From assembly GCA_026706665.1 (NCBI GenBank), contig JAPOYI010000166.1, positions 1-34,462 of the forward strand: a stretch of 34,462 nucleotides of DNA. The letters are read 5' to 3'. A program made the position numbers and the translations under genes. This DNA comes from Gammaproteobacteria bacterium. Its GTDB lineage: Bacteria; Pseudomonadota; Gammaproteobacteria; Pseudomonadales; Azotimanducaceae. Shown here piece after piece: positions 1 through 7,667 of the stretch. The first letter of the stretch is position 1; every line of letters begins with the position of its first letter. The notes beneath the pieces are model-generated. The model was given only the letters and a program-made list of their open reading frames with translations, searched no databases and had not been told where the DNA came from.

Positions 1-208
1 GGGAGACGCTGTATTCGTGAATCTTGGCGAGGTTGTAGTTGCCGACCAGGTTGGGACATTGGCCGGCCGCGTGCCAGGTCGAGCCGGATGTCAACTCGCC
101 CTTCTCGATCAGCAGGACATCTCGGCAGCCCTCTTCCGCCAGGTGGTACAGCAGGCCGACGCCCATGATGCCGCCGCCGACGATGACAATGCGCGCCTGG
201 TTGTCCAT
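1..208 (-). CDS. FAD-dependent oxidoreductase, N-terminal part only (DAO / dimethylglycine dehydrogenase-like)
   Basis: The reading frame starts at the ATG complementary to 206-208 and runs off the left edge, so only 69 codons are present. The translation begins MDNQARIVIV and continues with the dinucleotide-binding Rossmann motif GGGIMG near residue 11. An acidic/basic pair closing the second beta strand (LLIEKGEL) follows, then STWHAAGQCPN, which is typical of the DAO fold in dimethylglycine dehydrogenase and sarcosine dehydrogenase-like flavoproteins of the GcvT-fused class. The gene is divergent from the corrinoid methyl-transfer operon, which suggests oxidative demethylation of an N-methylated amine. 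The C-terminal half, including any GcvT domain, lies outside the window, so the exact substrate cannot be read. The family is well supported; the substrate is inference. Confidence 0.85.
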   Translation of the reverse strand, partial: MDNQARIVIVGGGIMGVGLLYHLAEEGCRDVLLIEKGELTSGSTWHAAGQCPNLVGNYNLAKIHEYSVS

Positions 209-533
209 AGCATGCTCCGGCCGCGGGAGGCCACCGCCGGAATTCTCACGGCATTCAGGGTGGACATGCAATATGCACACGACAGCGGTCGGAAGTCTCC
301 CGGCAACTGCGGGTCTACGCGGCAGGTCTTAGTCGTGAAACGACACGAGCGGGCCCCAGACTGTCACGGTGGGATTGACCCATACCCCCAACGCAGGAAG
401 AATGCGGGCAGGCAGTCGACACCGCTACACGGCCCGGTATTGCCATTCGCCCTGCCGTTCGGTCAGAGGCGAGTCTTCGGCATGGCACGGCAACCTTTCG
501 CTTCAGGATATTTGATGGTTTGAGGCGGTTTCC
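209..533. other. Divergent intergenic region (325 bp)
   Basis: This gap separates the minus-strand oxidoreductase from the plus-strand corrinoid operon and must hold promoters for both. No convincing gene was seen: the open frames across it are antisense or out-of-frame extensions without family features. A candidate plus-strand promoter is listed separately. A GAGG about 8 bases before the ATG at 534 is the likely ribosome binding site of the corrinoid gene. Confidence 0.6.
375..403 (+). promoter_or_regulatory. Candidate sigma-70-like promoter for the corrinoid operon
   Basis: TTGACC at 375-380 matches the -35 consensus at five of six positions. After a 17-base spacer, AAGAAT at 398-403 matches the -10 consensus at four of six. 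Transcription would begin near 410, about 120 bases before the corrinoid gene at 534. This rests on motif match only, and chance matches of this quality are common. Confidence 0.3.
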
Positions 534-1243
<710 letters not shown>

Positions 1244-1244
<1 letters not shown>

Positions 1245-1894
1245 TGATGAACCCCGATCTGGTCTGCGGCGACACGAGCGAGGGGCAATTGCAGGTGCAA
1301 CGGGACCCCGTGCTCGTGATCGCCTGCGGCGCCCTCGGCAGGGAACTGCACGCGATTCGGCGCGCCAACGGCTGGGACCACCTGCGCATCCGTTGCCTCG
1401 ATCCGGAACTGCACCTCCGTCCCGCAGAGATACCGCCCCGGCTGCGGGCCGAGATCGACCGGGCCCGGGGGCAGTACCGCCGCATCTTCGTCGGCTATGC
1501 GGATTGCGGCACCTATGGCGGGATCGACCAGGTGCTTGACGACTATCCGGGCGTGGAGCGCCTGCCGGGGCTGCATTGCTACGAGTTTTTCGCCGGCGCC
1601 GAACGCTTTGAACGCCTGGCCGACGACGAGCCGGGCACGTTCTACCTCACCGATTTCCTGGTGCGCTTCTTCGATCGGCTCGTCGTCGAAACCCTGCAGC
1701 TCGACAACCATCCGGAACTGGCCGACGCCTTCTTCGGCAACTACCGGCGCCTGACCTACCTTTCGCAGACCCGGGACCCGGAGCTCCTCGCCGGCGCCAG
1801 AGCGGCGGCCGACCGGCTGGGGCTCGAATTCACCCACGTCCATACCGGCTACGGCGCACTGGAACCCGCCGTGGTCCGAATTGCCGAGGCGTGA
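1244..1894 (+). CDS. DUF1638 domain protein
   Basis: A 216-residue protein whose whole length matches the DUF1638 pattern: an N-terminal VIACGALGREL strand-turn, then a central FVGYADCGTYGG segment with a conserved cysteine, then HCYEFFAG. The biochemical role of DUF1638 is unknown. The family is regularly found beside corrinoid proteins and methyltetrahydrofolate methyltransferases, as here, so an accessory role in methyl transfer or corrinoid handling is inferred. The start at 1244 overlaps the preceding stop by one base (TGATG), a translational-coupling arrangement; the ATG at 1247 is an equally possible start. An in-frame upstream extension to 1178 lies inside the corrinoid gene and is not believed. 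Confidence 0.85.
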
Positions 1895-1897
1895 CTG

Positions 1898-2242
1898 GTG
1901 GACGCGATCCTCATGAGATGGCGCGATATTCCCTCGCAGATCATCGTCAGGCAGGGCCGGAGGCGCGCCAAGGTGTTGCTGAGCCCGCGTTTTCAGAACG
2001 CCATCGACCGCGCCGCCATGCGGGCGAAGAAGCGCAGCGCCGACGCCTATATCAGCGAGTGGGCGCGCGACCCGATCAGTCCGGACGCGGACGATAGGGC
2101 GACCGATCTGCAGGCAGTCGCCGACCGGCTGGCGGACCGGATCGAAACGGACTATTCCGATGAACGGCTGCTCGCACTGATCCGCAATCATGGGTTGCAG
2201 GACTCTGCGACCGGCAATCGCCAGTCGGCGACCAAAACATGA
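1898..2242 (+). CDS. Small 'virulence factor' domain protein (PF13769-like) of the corrinoid cluster
   Basis: A 114-residue basic protein. The core WRDIPSQIIVRQGRRRAK (about residues 8-25), the segment around FQNAIDRAAMRA and the motif DAYISEW resemble the short domain that Pfam names 'Virulence factor' (PF13769). That name is historical. These proteins usually sit directly before a methyltetrahydrofolate:corrinoid methyltransferase, so a role in methyl transfer is more likely than one in virulence. No catalytic residue can be named. The start is a GTG at 1898, three bases after the DUF1638 stop; an ATG at 1913 is an alternative. The 3' end overlaps the next gene by four bases (ATGA). Confidence 0.75.
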   Translation: MDAILMRWRDIPSQIIVRQGRRRAKVLLSPRFQNAIDRAAMRAKKRSADAYISEWARDPISPDADDRATDLQAVADRLADRIETDYSDERLLALIRNHGLQDSATGNRQSATKT

Positions 2243-3171
2243 CGGACACGGTTATCGCTTCCGCGAACCAGGAGGTGGTGATCGGTTTCGAACGGCCCTT
2301 CGTGGTCATAGGCGAGCGCATCAATCCCACTGGGCGCAAGGTCCTCGCCGCGGAAATGAAAGCGGGCGACTACCACCGCGTGGTCGACGACGCCCTCGCG
2401 CAGGTTGCGGCCGGCGCCCACATGCTGGACGTCAACGCCGGCATTCCGCTTGCGGACGAACCCGCCATTCTGGCCGAAGCCATCAGGCTGGTGCAGTCGG
2501 TTACCGACGTGCCCCTGTCCATCGATTCCTCCATCGTGGCCGCGCTGGAGTCCGGCCTCGTGGTCTACAAGGGCAAGCCGCTAGTGAACTCGGTCACCGG
2601 CGAAGAGGACAGGCTGGAGTCGGTGTTGCCGCTGGTAGCCCGGCATGGCGCCGCGGTGGTGGCCATCTCCAACGACGAAACCGGGATCTCGGAGGATCCG
2701 GACGTGCGCTTCGAGGTAGCCAGGAAGATTGTCGAACGGGCGCACGACCACGGCATTCCCCACAGCGACGTGGTCGTCGATCCGTTGGTCATGCCGATCG
2801 GTGCGATCAACTCCGCCGGCCGGCAGGTCATGCAACTGGTCAGCCGCCTGCGCAGTGAACTGAAGGTCAATACCACCTGCGGCGCGTCCAACGTGAGTTT
2901 CGGGCTGCCCAACCGGAACGGCATCAACAGCGCTTTCCTCACCATGGCGATCGGCGCCGGCATGACGTCCGCGATCACCAACCCGCTGCATGACGAGGTC
3001 ATGCAGGCCGTGCTCGGCGCCGACGTCATGATGGGCAACGATCCCGATTGCATGCGTTGGATCGGCAAATACCGCGAACCCGGCGCGCCCGCGGGGGCGC
3101 GCGGCAACCGGCGGGACCGGCCCCGCCGTCGCCGGCCGGGCCCCCGAAGGGGTCCCTCGCGAGAAAGCTGA
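2239..3171 (+). CDS. Methyltetrahydrofolate:corrinoid methyltransferase (pterin-binding TIM barrel, AcsE/MtrH-like)
   Basis: A 310-residue cytoplasmic enzyme expected to exchange a methyl group between the corrinoid protein and tetrahydrofolate. Pterin-binding family signatures are visible: GERINPTGRK near residue 28, HMLDVNAGIP near 60, SIDSS near 95, and the late TTCGASNVSFGLPNR block (about 213-227). The length is normal for the family. The final 25 or so residues form an arginine/glycine/proline-rich basic tail that is not part of the barrel. The start overlaps the previous stop (ATGA), and the stop lies five bases before the GTG start of the activator gene. In aerobes this step would feed the folate one-carbon pool. 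Family assignment is strong; direction of flux is inference. Confidence 0.92.
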   Translation: MTDTVIASANQEVVIGFERPFVVIGERINPTGRKVLAAEMKAGDYHRVVDDALAQVAAGAHMLDVNAGIPLADEPAILAEAIRLVQSVTDVPLSIDSSIVAALESGLVVYKGKPLVNSVTGEEDRLESVLPLVARHGAAVVAISNDETGISEDPDVRFEVARKIVERAHDHGIPHSDVVVDPLVMPIGAINSAGRQVMQLVSRLRSELKVNTTCGASNVSFGLPNRNGINSAFLTMAIGAGMTSAITNPLHDEVMQAVLGADVMMGNDPDCMRWIGKYREPGAPAGARGNRRDRPRRRRPGPRRGPSRES

Positions 3172-3176
3172 CGCCG

Positions 3177-5210
3177 GTGACTGCCCAGGGCACTGAAGAG
3201 GAAACCGAACGCCAGGCCCGCGTGGTTTTCACGCCGGCCGGCCGGCGTGGCCAGTTTGCGCTCGGCACACCGGTGCTGCAGGCGGCGTGGGAACTCGGCG
3301 TGGACATCGCCTCCATCTGCGGCGGCCGCGGGCTCTGCGGACGTTGCCGGGTCGTTTGCAGCGAGGGCGAATTTCCCAAGCACGGCATCGTCTCGAAGCC
3401 CGATCACCTGTCCCCCGCAGGCACCGTCGAGACCCGCTTTGGTGAACGCAACCAGCCTCTGGCACCAGGCCACCGTCTGAGCTGCCAGGCCGCAATTCAG
3501 GGCGATCTGCTGATCGATGTCCCGCAGGAAAGCCAGGTTCACCGCCAGGTGGTCCGCAAGGAAGCGGACTCGCGGCCTATCCGCCTGGATCCGGTAGTTC
3601 GTCTTTACCTTGTACAAGTAACGCCTGCGGATCTTGAGGGCTCGGGCAGCGACCTGACGCGCCTGCTCGACGCATTGGAGACGCAATGGAATCTGCGCCC
3701 CGCGTTTCCCGCTGTGTTGCTGCCCGACCTGCAAGGCGTACTCCGGGCTGGAGAGTGGTCGGTCACGGTAGCGGTCCACCAGGACGCGGAAATCCTCGCC
3801 ATCTGGCCAGGCTTCAAGGAGTCGGTTTACGGTGTGGCGATAGACGTCGGATCAACCACCATTGCCGGCCACCTGTGCGACCTTGGAAGCGGCGACGTGC
3901 TCAGTTCGAACGGCATGATGAATCCCCAGATCCGCTTCGGCGAGGACCTGATGAGCCGGGTCTCCTACGTCATGATGCATCCCGACGGCCGCGACGAACT
4001 GACCCGGGAGGTGCGCAGGGCGGTCAACGAACTGGTGGCCGGAACTGCGGAGGACGGCGGTGTCGACCCGCAGGACATCCTCGGCCTGACGTTCGTGTGC
4101 AACCCGATCATGCATCACCTGCTGCTCGGCATCAGCCCGGTGAAGCTGGGCGAGGCGCCGTTCGCGCTGGCGGTGGACGAGTCGGTCCGCGTGGCGGCCC
4201 GCGATCTTGGCCTTGAGATCAATCCAGGCGCCGTAGCCTATGTGCTGCCCTGTATCGCCGGGCATGTCGGCGCCGATACCGCCGGAATGGTGCTAAGCGA
4301 GCAACCCCACGGGGGCGGGGCCGTGAGCCTGCTGGTGGATATCGGCACCAATGCGGAAATCGTGCTCGGCAACGACCAGCGGTTGCTGGCCTGTTCCAGC
4401 CCGACCGGACCGGCGTTTGAAGGCGCCCAGGTCAGCGCCGGCCAGCGCGCCGCGCCGGGCGCTATAGAACGGGTACGGATCGATCCGGTGACCCGGGAGT
4501 CCCGGATTCGCGTGATCGGCTCGGATCTCTGGTCCGACGAGCCGGGATTCACCGACGCACTGCCGGCGCAGGGCGTCACCGGCATCTGCGGTTCCGGGAT
4601 CATCGAAGCGGTGGTGGAGATGTGGCTGGCAGGCATCCTCACCAGCGACGGAGTGATCGACGGCAGAGAGTCGAGCCGCTCGGGCCGCCTGGTTCGGAAC
4701 GGCCGCACCTTCTCCTTCGTCATCCACGGCGTTGAGGACGGCAAGCAGGTCACGGTCACGCAGACCGATGTGCGTCAGATTCAACTCGCCAAGGCGGCCC
4801 TGTTCGCCGGCATCAGGCTGCTGATGGACCGGCTTGACGTGACCTCGGTGGACCGAATTCGCCTGGCCGGCGCCTTCGGCAGCCACATCGACGTGCGCTA
4901 CGCCATGGCCCTCGGCATGATTCCGGACTGCCCGCTTGATGCGGTTTCGGCGGCAGGCAACGCGGCTGGCCACGGCGCCAGGATCGCCTTGTTGAACCTG
5001 GCCTCCCGGGGCGAGATCGAGTCGGTGGTCAGGCGCGTGGAGAAAGTCGAGACGGCCATCGAGCCAAACTTCCAGGCGTACTTCGTCGATGCGATGGGGA
5101 TACCGGGCGGGACACACGCGTTCCCTGATCGGGTCCGTGCCGCGTCAGATCGGCCCGCCCGCGCGCAGCGGCGGCGTTCAAGGCGGACACCCACCAGAAA
5201 ATCCAACTAA
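3177..5210 (+). CDS. ASKHA-type corrinoid reductive activator with N-terminal 2Fe-2S domain (RamA/RACo-like)
   Basis: A 677-residue protein that would use ATP to drive low-potential reduction of inactive Co(II) corrinoid back to Co(I). The N-terminal ferredoxin domain shows the cluster ligands C48, C54 and C57 (CX5CX2C), with C103 (RLSCQA) as fourth ligand. A linker domain follows. The ASKHA ATPase begins at AIDVGSTTIAGH (about residue 222) with a second phosphate motif LVDIGTNAEIV (about 387), then GICGSGIIEAV and RIRLAGAFGSH. The length fits the activator family. The GTG at 3177 was chosen because it lies five bases after the methyltransferase stop. The frame stays open back to 3048, but that stretch overlaps the previous gene and is low-complexity. 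It closes the corrinoid operon. Confidence 0.9.
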   Translation: MTAQGTEEETERQARVVFTPAGRRGQFALGTPVLQAAWELGVDIASICGGRGLCGRCRVVCSEGEFPKHGIVSKPDHLSPAGTVETRFGERNQPLAPGHRLSCQAAIQGDLLIDVPQESQVHRQVVRKEADSRPIRLDPVVRLYLVQVTPADLEGSGSDLTRLLDALETQWNLRPAFPAVLLPDLQGVLRAGEWSVTVAVHQDAEILAIWPGFKESVYGVAIDVGSTTIAGHLCDLGSGDVLSSNGMMNPQIRFGEDLMSRVSYVMMHPDGRDELTREVRRAVNELVAGTAEDGGVDPQDILGLTFVCNPIMHHLLLGISPVKLGEAPFALAVDESVRVAARDLGLEINPGAVAYVLPCIAGHVGADTAGMVLSEQPHGGGAVSLLVDIGTNAEIVLGNDQRLLACSSPTGPAFEGAQVSAGQRAAPGAIERVRIDPVTRESRIRVIGSDLWSDEPGFTDALPAQGVTGICGSGIIEAVVEMWLAGILTSDGVIDGRESSRSGRLVRNGRTFSFVIHGVEDGKQVTVTQTDVRQIQLAKAALFAGIRLLMDRLDVTSVDRIRLAGAFGSHIDVRYAMALGMIPDCPLDAVSAAGNAAGHGARIALLNLASRGEIESVVRRVEKVETAIEPNFQAYFVDAMGIPGGTHAFPDRVRAASDRPARAQRRRSRRTPTRKSN

Positions 5211-5280
5211 TCACGGTCTTCCGCGATCGCCGCTTCGCACGCCGAGACGGCCTCCAACTTAACCCGACGCCGACAACCGG

Positions 5281-5568
5281 CTATCGGCCCGCCAAGGACG
5301 GCAGGCGCCCGATCTCCGCACCGTGCTCGCGTTCAGCACGCCTCAATTCGTACAGCTTCTGCAGGTTGAGCCAGAACTCGCCAGACGTCCCGAAGAATCG
5401 ACCCAAACGCAAGGCGGTGTCGCCCGTAACGGCACGCTGGCCGTTCAGGATCTGCGTGATTCGGTTCACTGGCACTTCGATCCGCCGCGCCAACTCCGCC
5501 GCACTCATTCCGAGCGCATCCAGGTCTTCCCGCAGCGTCTCGCCCGGATGAATCGGTTCGCGCGTCAT
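5281..5568 (-). CDS. higA: HigA-family helix-turn-helix antitoxin, orphan (no HigB seen)
   Basis: A 95-residue protein with the HigA/VapI signature: an N-terminal IHPGETLREDLDALGMS, then an HTH (ELARRIEVPVNRITQILNG, about 25-43), then the conserved GDTALRLGRFFGTS and FWLNLQ blocks. HigA proteins bind and neutralise the HigB ribosome-dependent mRNase and repress their own promoter. No HigB-like gene is adjacent: brxL ends 45 bases upstream, and the next 70 bases downstream run into the convergent activator gene. The ATG is preceded by a good GGGAGAAAG ribosome binding site, so it can be translated alone or as the last gene of the BREX operon. It may be a solitary regulator, or an antitoxin that guards against loss of the operon. 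Family is certain; role is inference. Confidence 0.9.
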   Translation of the reverse strand: MTREPIHPGETLREDLDALGMSAAELARRIEVPVNRITQILNGQRAVTGDTALRLGRFFGTSGEFWLNLQKLYELRRAEREHGAEIGRLPSLAGR

Positions 5569-5612
5569 GTTCTTTCTCCCGTTTTCAGTAGTAGCCGCAC
5601 CTCGAAGCGGAG

Positions 5613-7667
5613 CTACAAGAGGAGTGACTTCAGTAACGCGTCCGTCGTGTCTGAGTAGAACTGCACGTTGATCCGGGTTGCCATATCGTCAGAGAGGTCG
5701 AATAGCTGCTTGCGCGCCGAAACAGGCATCAGCACGGTATCGGCGGATTTCTCGACCGCTGCCTCGACAACCCCGACGGCATTTCCCAGAGGCTCTGTCG
5801 ACCCGCCCAGATTCAACGCACCAACGACGATCAGCCCGCCTCTCGTACTCTTCTCGAGTAGCCCGCTACAAAGAGCCATCAAAGCCGGAACGCCCAGCGA
5901 AGCCCCCGTCCGCTCGTTGTCCATGGCCCGCAATTGCACCGAGAACTCGTGATCGCGTGGTTCCCGGTCTCCGACGAGCACCTTCGCCCGCGTATAGAGA
6001 TTCTGCTCCGCGTACCTGGCGCTCTCACGGAAAGCGGGCGGTACAGGCGCGTTGAGTATCTTGACGCCGGCGCCCCGCCCGACGGTGACTTCGATGCGAT
6101 ACAAGCTGGGTCCCGTCTCGGCGCCACCGGGACTCATCCCCCAGACCTGGCCTGGTGGCAACGGGTCATGTTCGATCGCCTCGTCGCTGTGCAACTCTGG
6201 CGTCGCGACGAACTTCTCGACACCGTCCTCGCCGACCGCATAGCTGAAGTGGGTGTTGCGGAACTCGCTCCGGAACACCCGCTTCTGCTGCTCCTTGACG
6301 CGCCGCCGGACTTCCAACGCCACTCGGACCATCTCTTCCAGATCGTCGTCCGGCACGGGCATCTCCGGATCCGGGTACACCAGTTTCAGCAGCCCGCTCA
6401 CCGTCTTGTTTACGGCGGTCAGATCCCGCCCGCTCAACGCGCCCCCGTAGTTGACTCGACCCTGCAGGACTTGAAGCCTGCTGCCCGTCCGGAGCCGGCT
6501 CCAGCACTCGGACAGGAAGTCGCTCACCAGCCCGAAGTGGTCGGTGAAGTGCTCGGACGGATTGAGCTTCGGGAAGTCCCATCCCGGAACGTAAGCGTGG
6601 ATGCGATCCATGAAGGCCGTGTCGTCGCGCATCTCCGGCGGTAGCGGACTGAGGAGGTGACCGACATGTTGCTGATGCTCGACCTCCACGTCGAGATTCC
6701 CCACCATCACGATCCCACCTTCCGCGCGGATACTCTCCCTACCCCTGGAGAACTCGCCAGACTCCATGTATCCCTTCAGGATGTTGACGCCGTCTTTCTG
6801 GTCGAACGAGACGCCGGATATCTCGTCGAAACAGACCACGTCGTATTGACACACGAGGCCGCGTTGCCCGTTCGCGTTGTTGACGAACATCTTGGCGACC
6901 GTGGCCTTGCCACCCGAGATCAGATGCGCATACGGCGAAATCTGCTGGAACAGGTGGCTCTTCCCGGTCCCGCGTGGCCCGAGTTCCACCATGTTGTAGT
7001 TCCGCTCGACGAAGGGGACCATGCGTACGAGGCCGACCATTGGGGCGCGCCCCGCGAGCCCGTCCGGTTCCAGTCCGACGCTGCGCAGCAGGAACCGCTG
7101 CCAGTCCGCGGTGTCGAACTCGCGCCGGGCGCGCCGTAGCACGTCGAGCACGTCGGCCTTCGAGAGCTGGATCGCCCTGAGGCTGTTGATCGCGAACGGG
7201 CGCCCGCCTTTTTCCTGCGCGATCGATGCGTCGTAACCGAGCGTCACCTCGGCATAGAATCCGTCCGTCAACATCCGCTCGTGCTGTTTAACGAGGCCAT
7301 CGTCGATCCTTGCGTCCCGCAGCGCGACGCTCGGAAGCTCGGCGATGAACGAGTCGGTCCTGGCATCCAGGCGCGCGCGCACGATGTCGATGAGCTTGAC
7401 CGAGCCCTTCTCGCGAGCCCGTGCCTTGAACAGCTCTTCCTCGCCCGTCCTCACGGTGCGATCGGCGAGCTGGCGCTCCACGATGGCGAGGCCCTCTTCG
7501 ATCTCCCGCTCGTCGATGCTCGCGCAATAGCGCCCAAGCAGGAACTCGACCACGTAAGTCGGCACGGGGTACTGCCGACTGTACTTGCGTACCAGGTCCT
7601 TCCGGACGAGATAGCCTTCGAAGACCGTCGCAGCGCGTCGGTCGAGATCGTCGAGCATGATCGTCAT
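5613..7667 (-). CDS. brxL: BREX protein BrxL (AAA+ ATPase with Lon-like C-terminal domain)
   Basis: A 684-residue BREX type 1 component. BrxL proteins assemble as DNA-engaging AAA+ rings and are needed for phage exclusion. The N-terminal region (1-200) is the BrxL-specific DUF with LVRKYSRQYPVPTYVVEFLLGRY cut here to its recognisable core PVPTYVVEFLLGRY. Walker A is GPRGTGKS at 230-237 and Walker B is VVCFDEIS with D281/E282. The C-terminal Lon-like domain (about 530-684) keeps the serine of the RTGASLG turn. Where Lon has its catalytic lysine (GGLKEK region), this protein reads LGNAVGVV, so proteolysis is doubtful. The start overlaps the pglZ stop by four bases. The length is typical. Confidence 0.93.
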   Translation of the reverse strand: MTIMLDDLDRRAATVFEGYLVRKDLVRKYSRQYPVPTYVVEFLLGRYCASIDEREIEEGLAIVERQLADRTVRTGEEELFKARAREKGSVKLIDIVRARLDARTDSFIAELPSVALRDARIDDGLVKQHERMLTDGFYAEVTLGYDASIAQEKGGRPFAINSLRAIQLSKADVLDVLRRARREFDTADWQRFLLRSVGLEPDGLAGRAPMVGLVRMVPFVERNYNMVELGPRGTGKSHLFQQISPYAHLISGGKATVAKMFVNNANGQRGLVCQYDVVCFDEISGVSFDQKDGVNILKGYMESGEFSRGRESIRAEGGIVMVGNLDVEVEHQQHVGHLLSPLPPEMRDDTAFMDRIHAYVPGWDFPKLNPSEHFTDHFGLVSDFLSECWSRLRTGSRLQVLQGRVNYGGALSGRDLTAVNKTVSGLLKLVYPDPEMPVPDDDLEEMVRVALEVRRRVKEQQKRVFRSEFRNTHFSYAVGEDGVEKFVATPELHSDEAIEHDPLPPGQVWGMSPGGAETGPSLYRIEVTVGRGAGVKILNAPVPPAFRESARYAEQNLYTRAKVLVGDREPRDHEFSVQLRAMDNERTGASLGVPALMALCSGLLEKSTRGGLIVVGALNLGGSTEPLGNAVGVVEAAVEKSADTVLMPVSARKQLFDLSDDMATRINVQFYSDTTDALLKSLLL

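Noticed and set aside
3048-3176. Upstream in-frame extension of the activator gene
   Set aside because: It overlaps the methyltransferase 3' end and encodes an Arg/Pro/Ala-rich stretch. The GTG at 3177 directly precedes the conserved ferredoxin domain.
2565-3779. 404-codon minus-strand open frame
   Set aside because: It spans the antisense of two recognised genes (methyltransferase and activator) and has low-complexity arginine-rich content.
5211-5280. Possible terminator or island boundary between the convergent activator gene and higA
   Set aside because: Only very short stems could be drawn, with no T-run and no direct repeat matching the other island edge.
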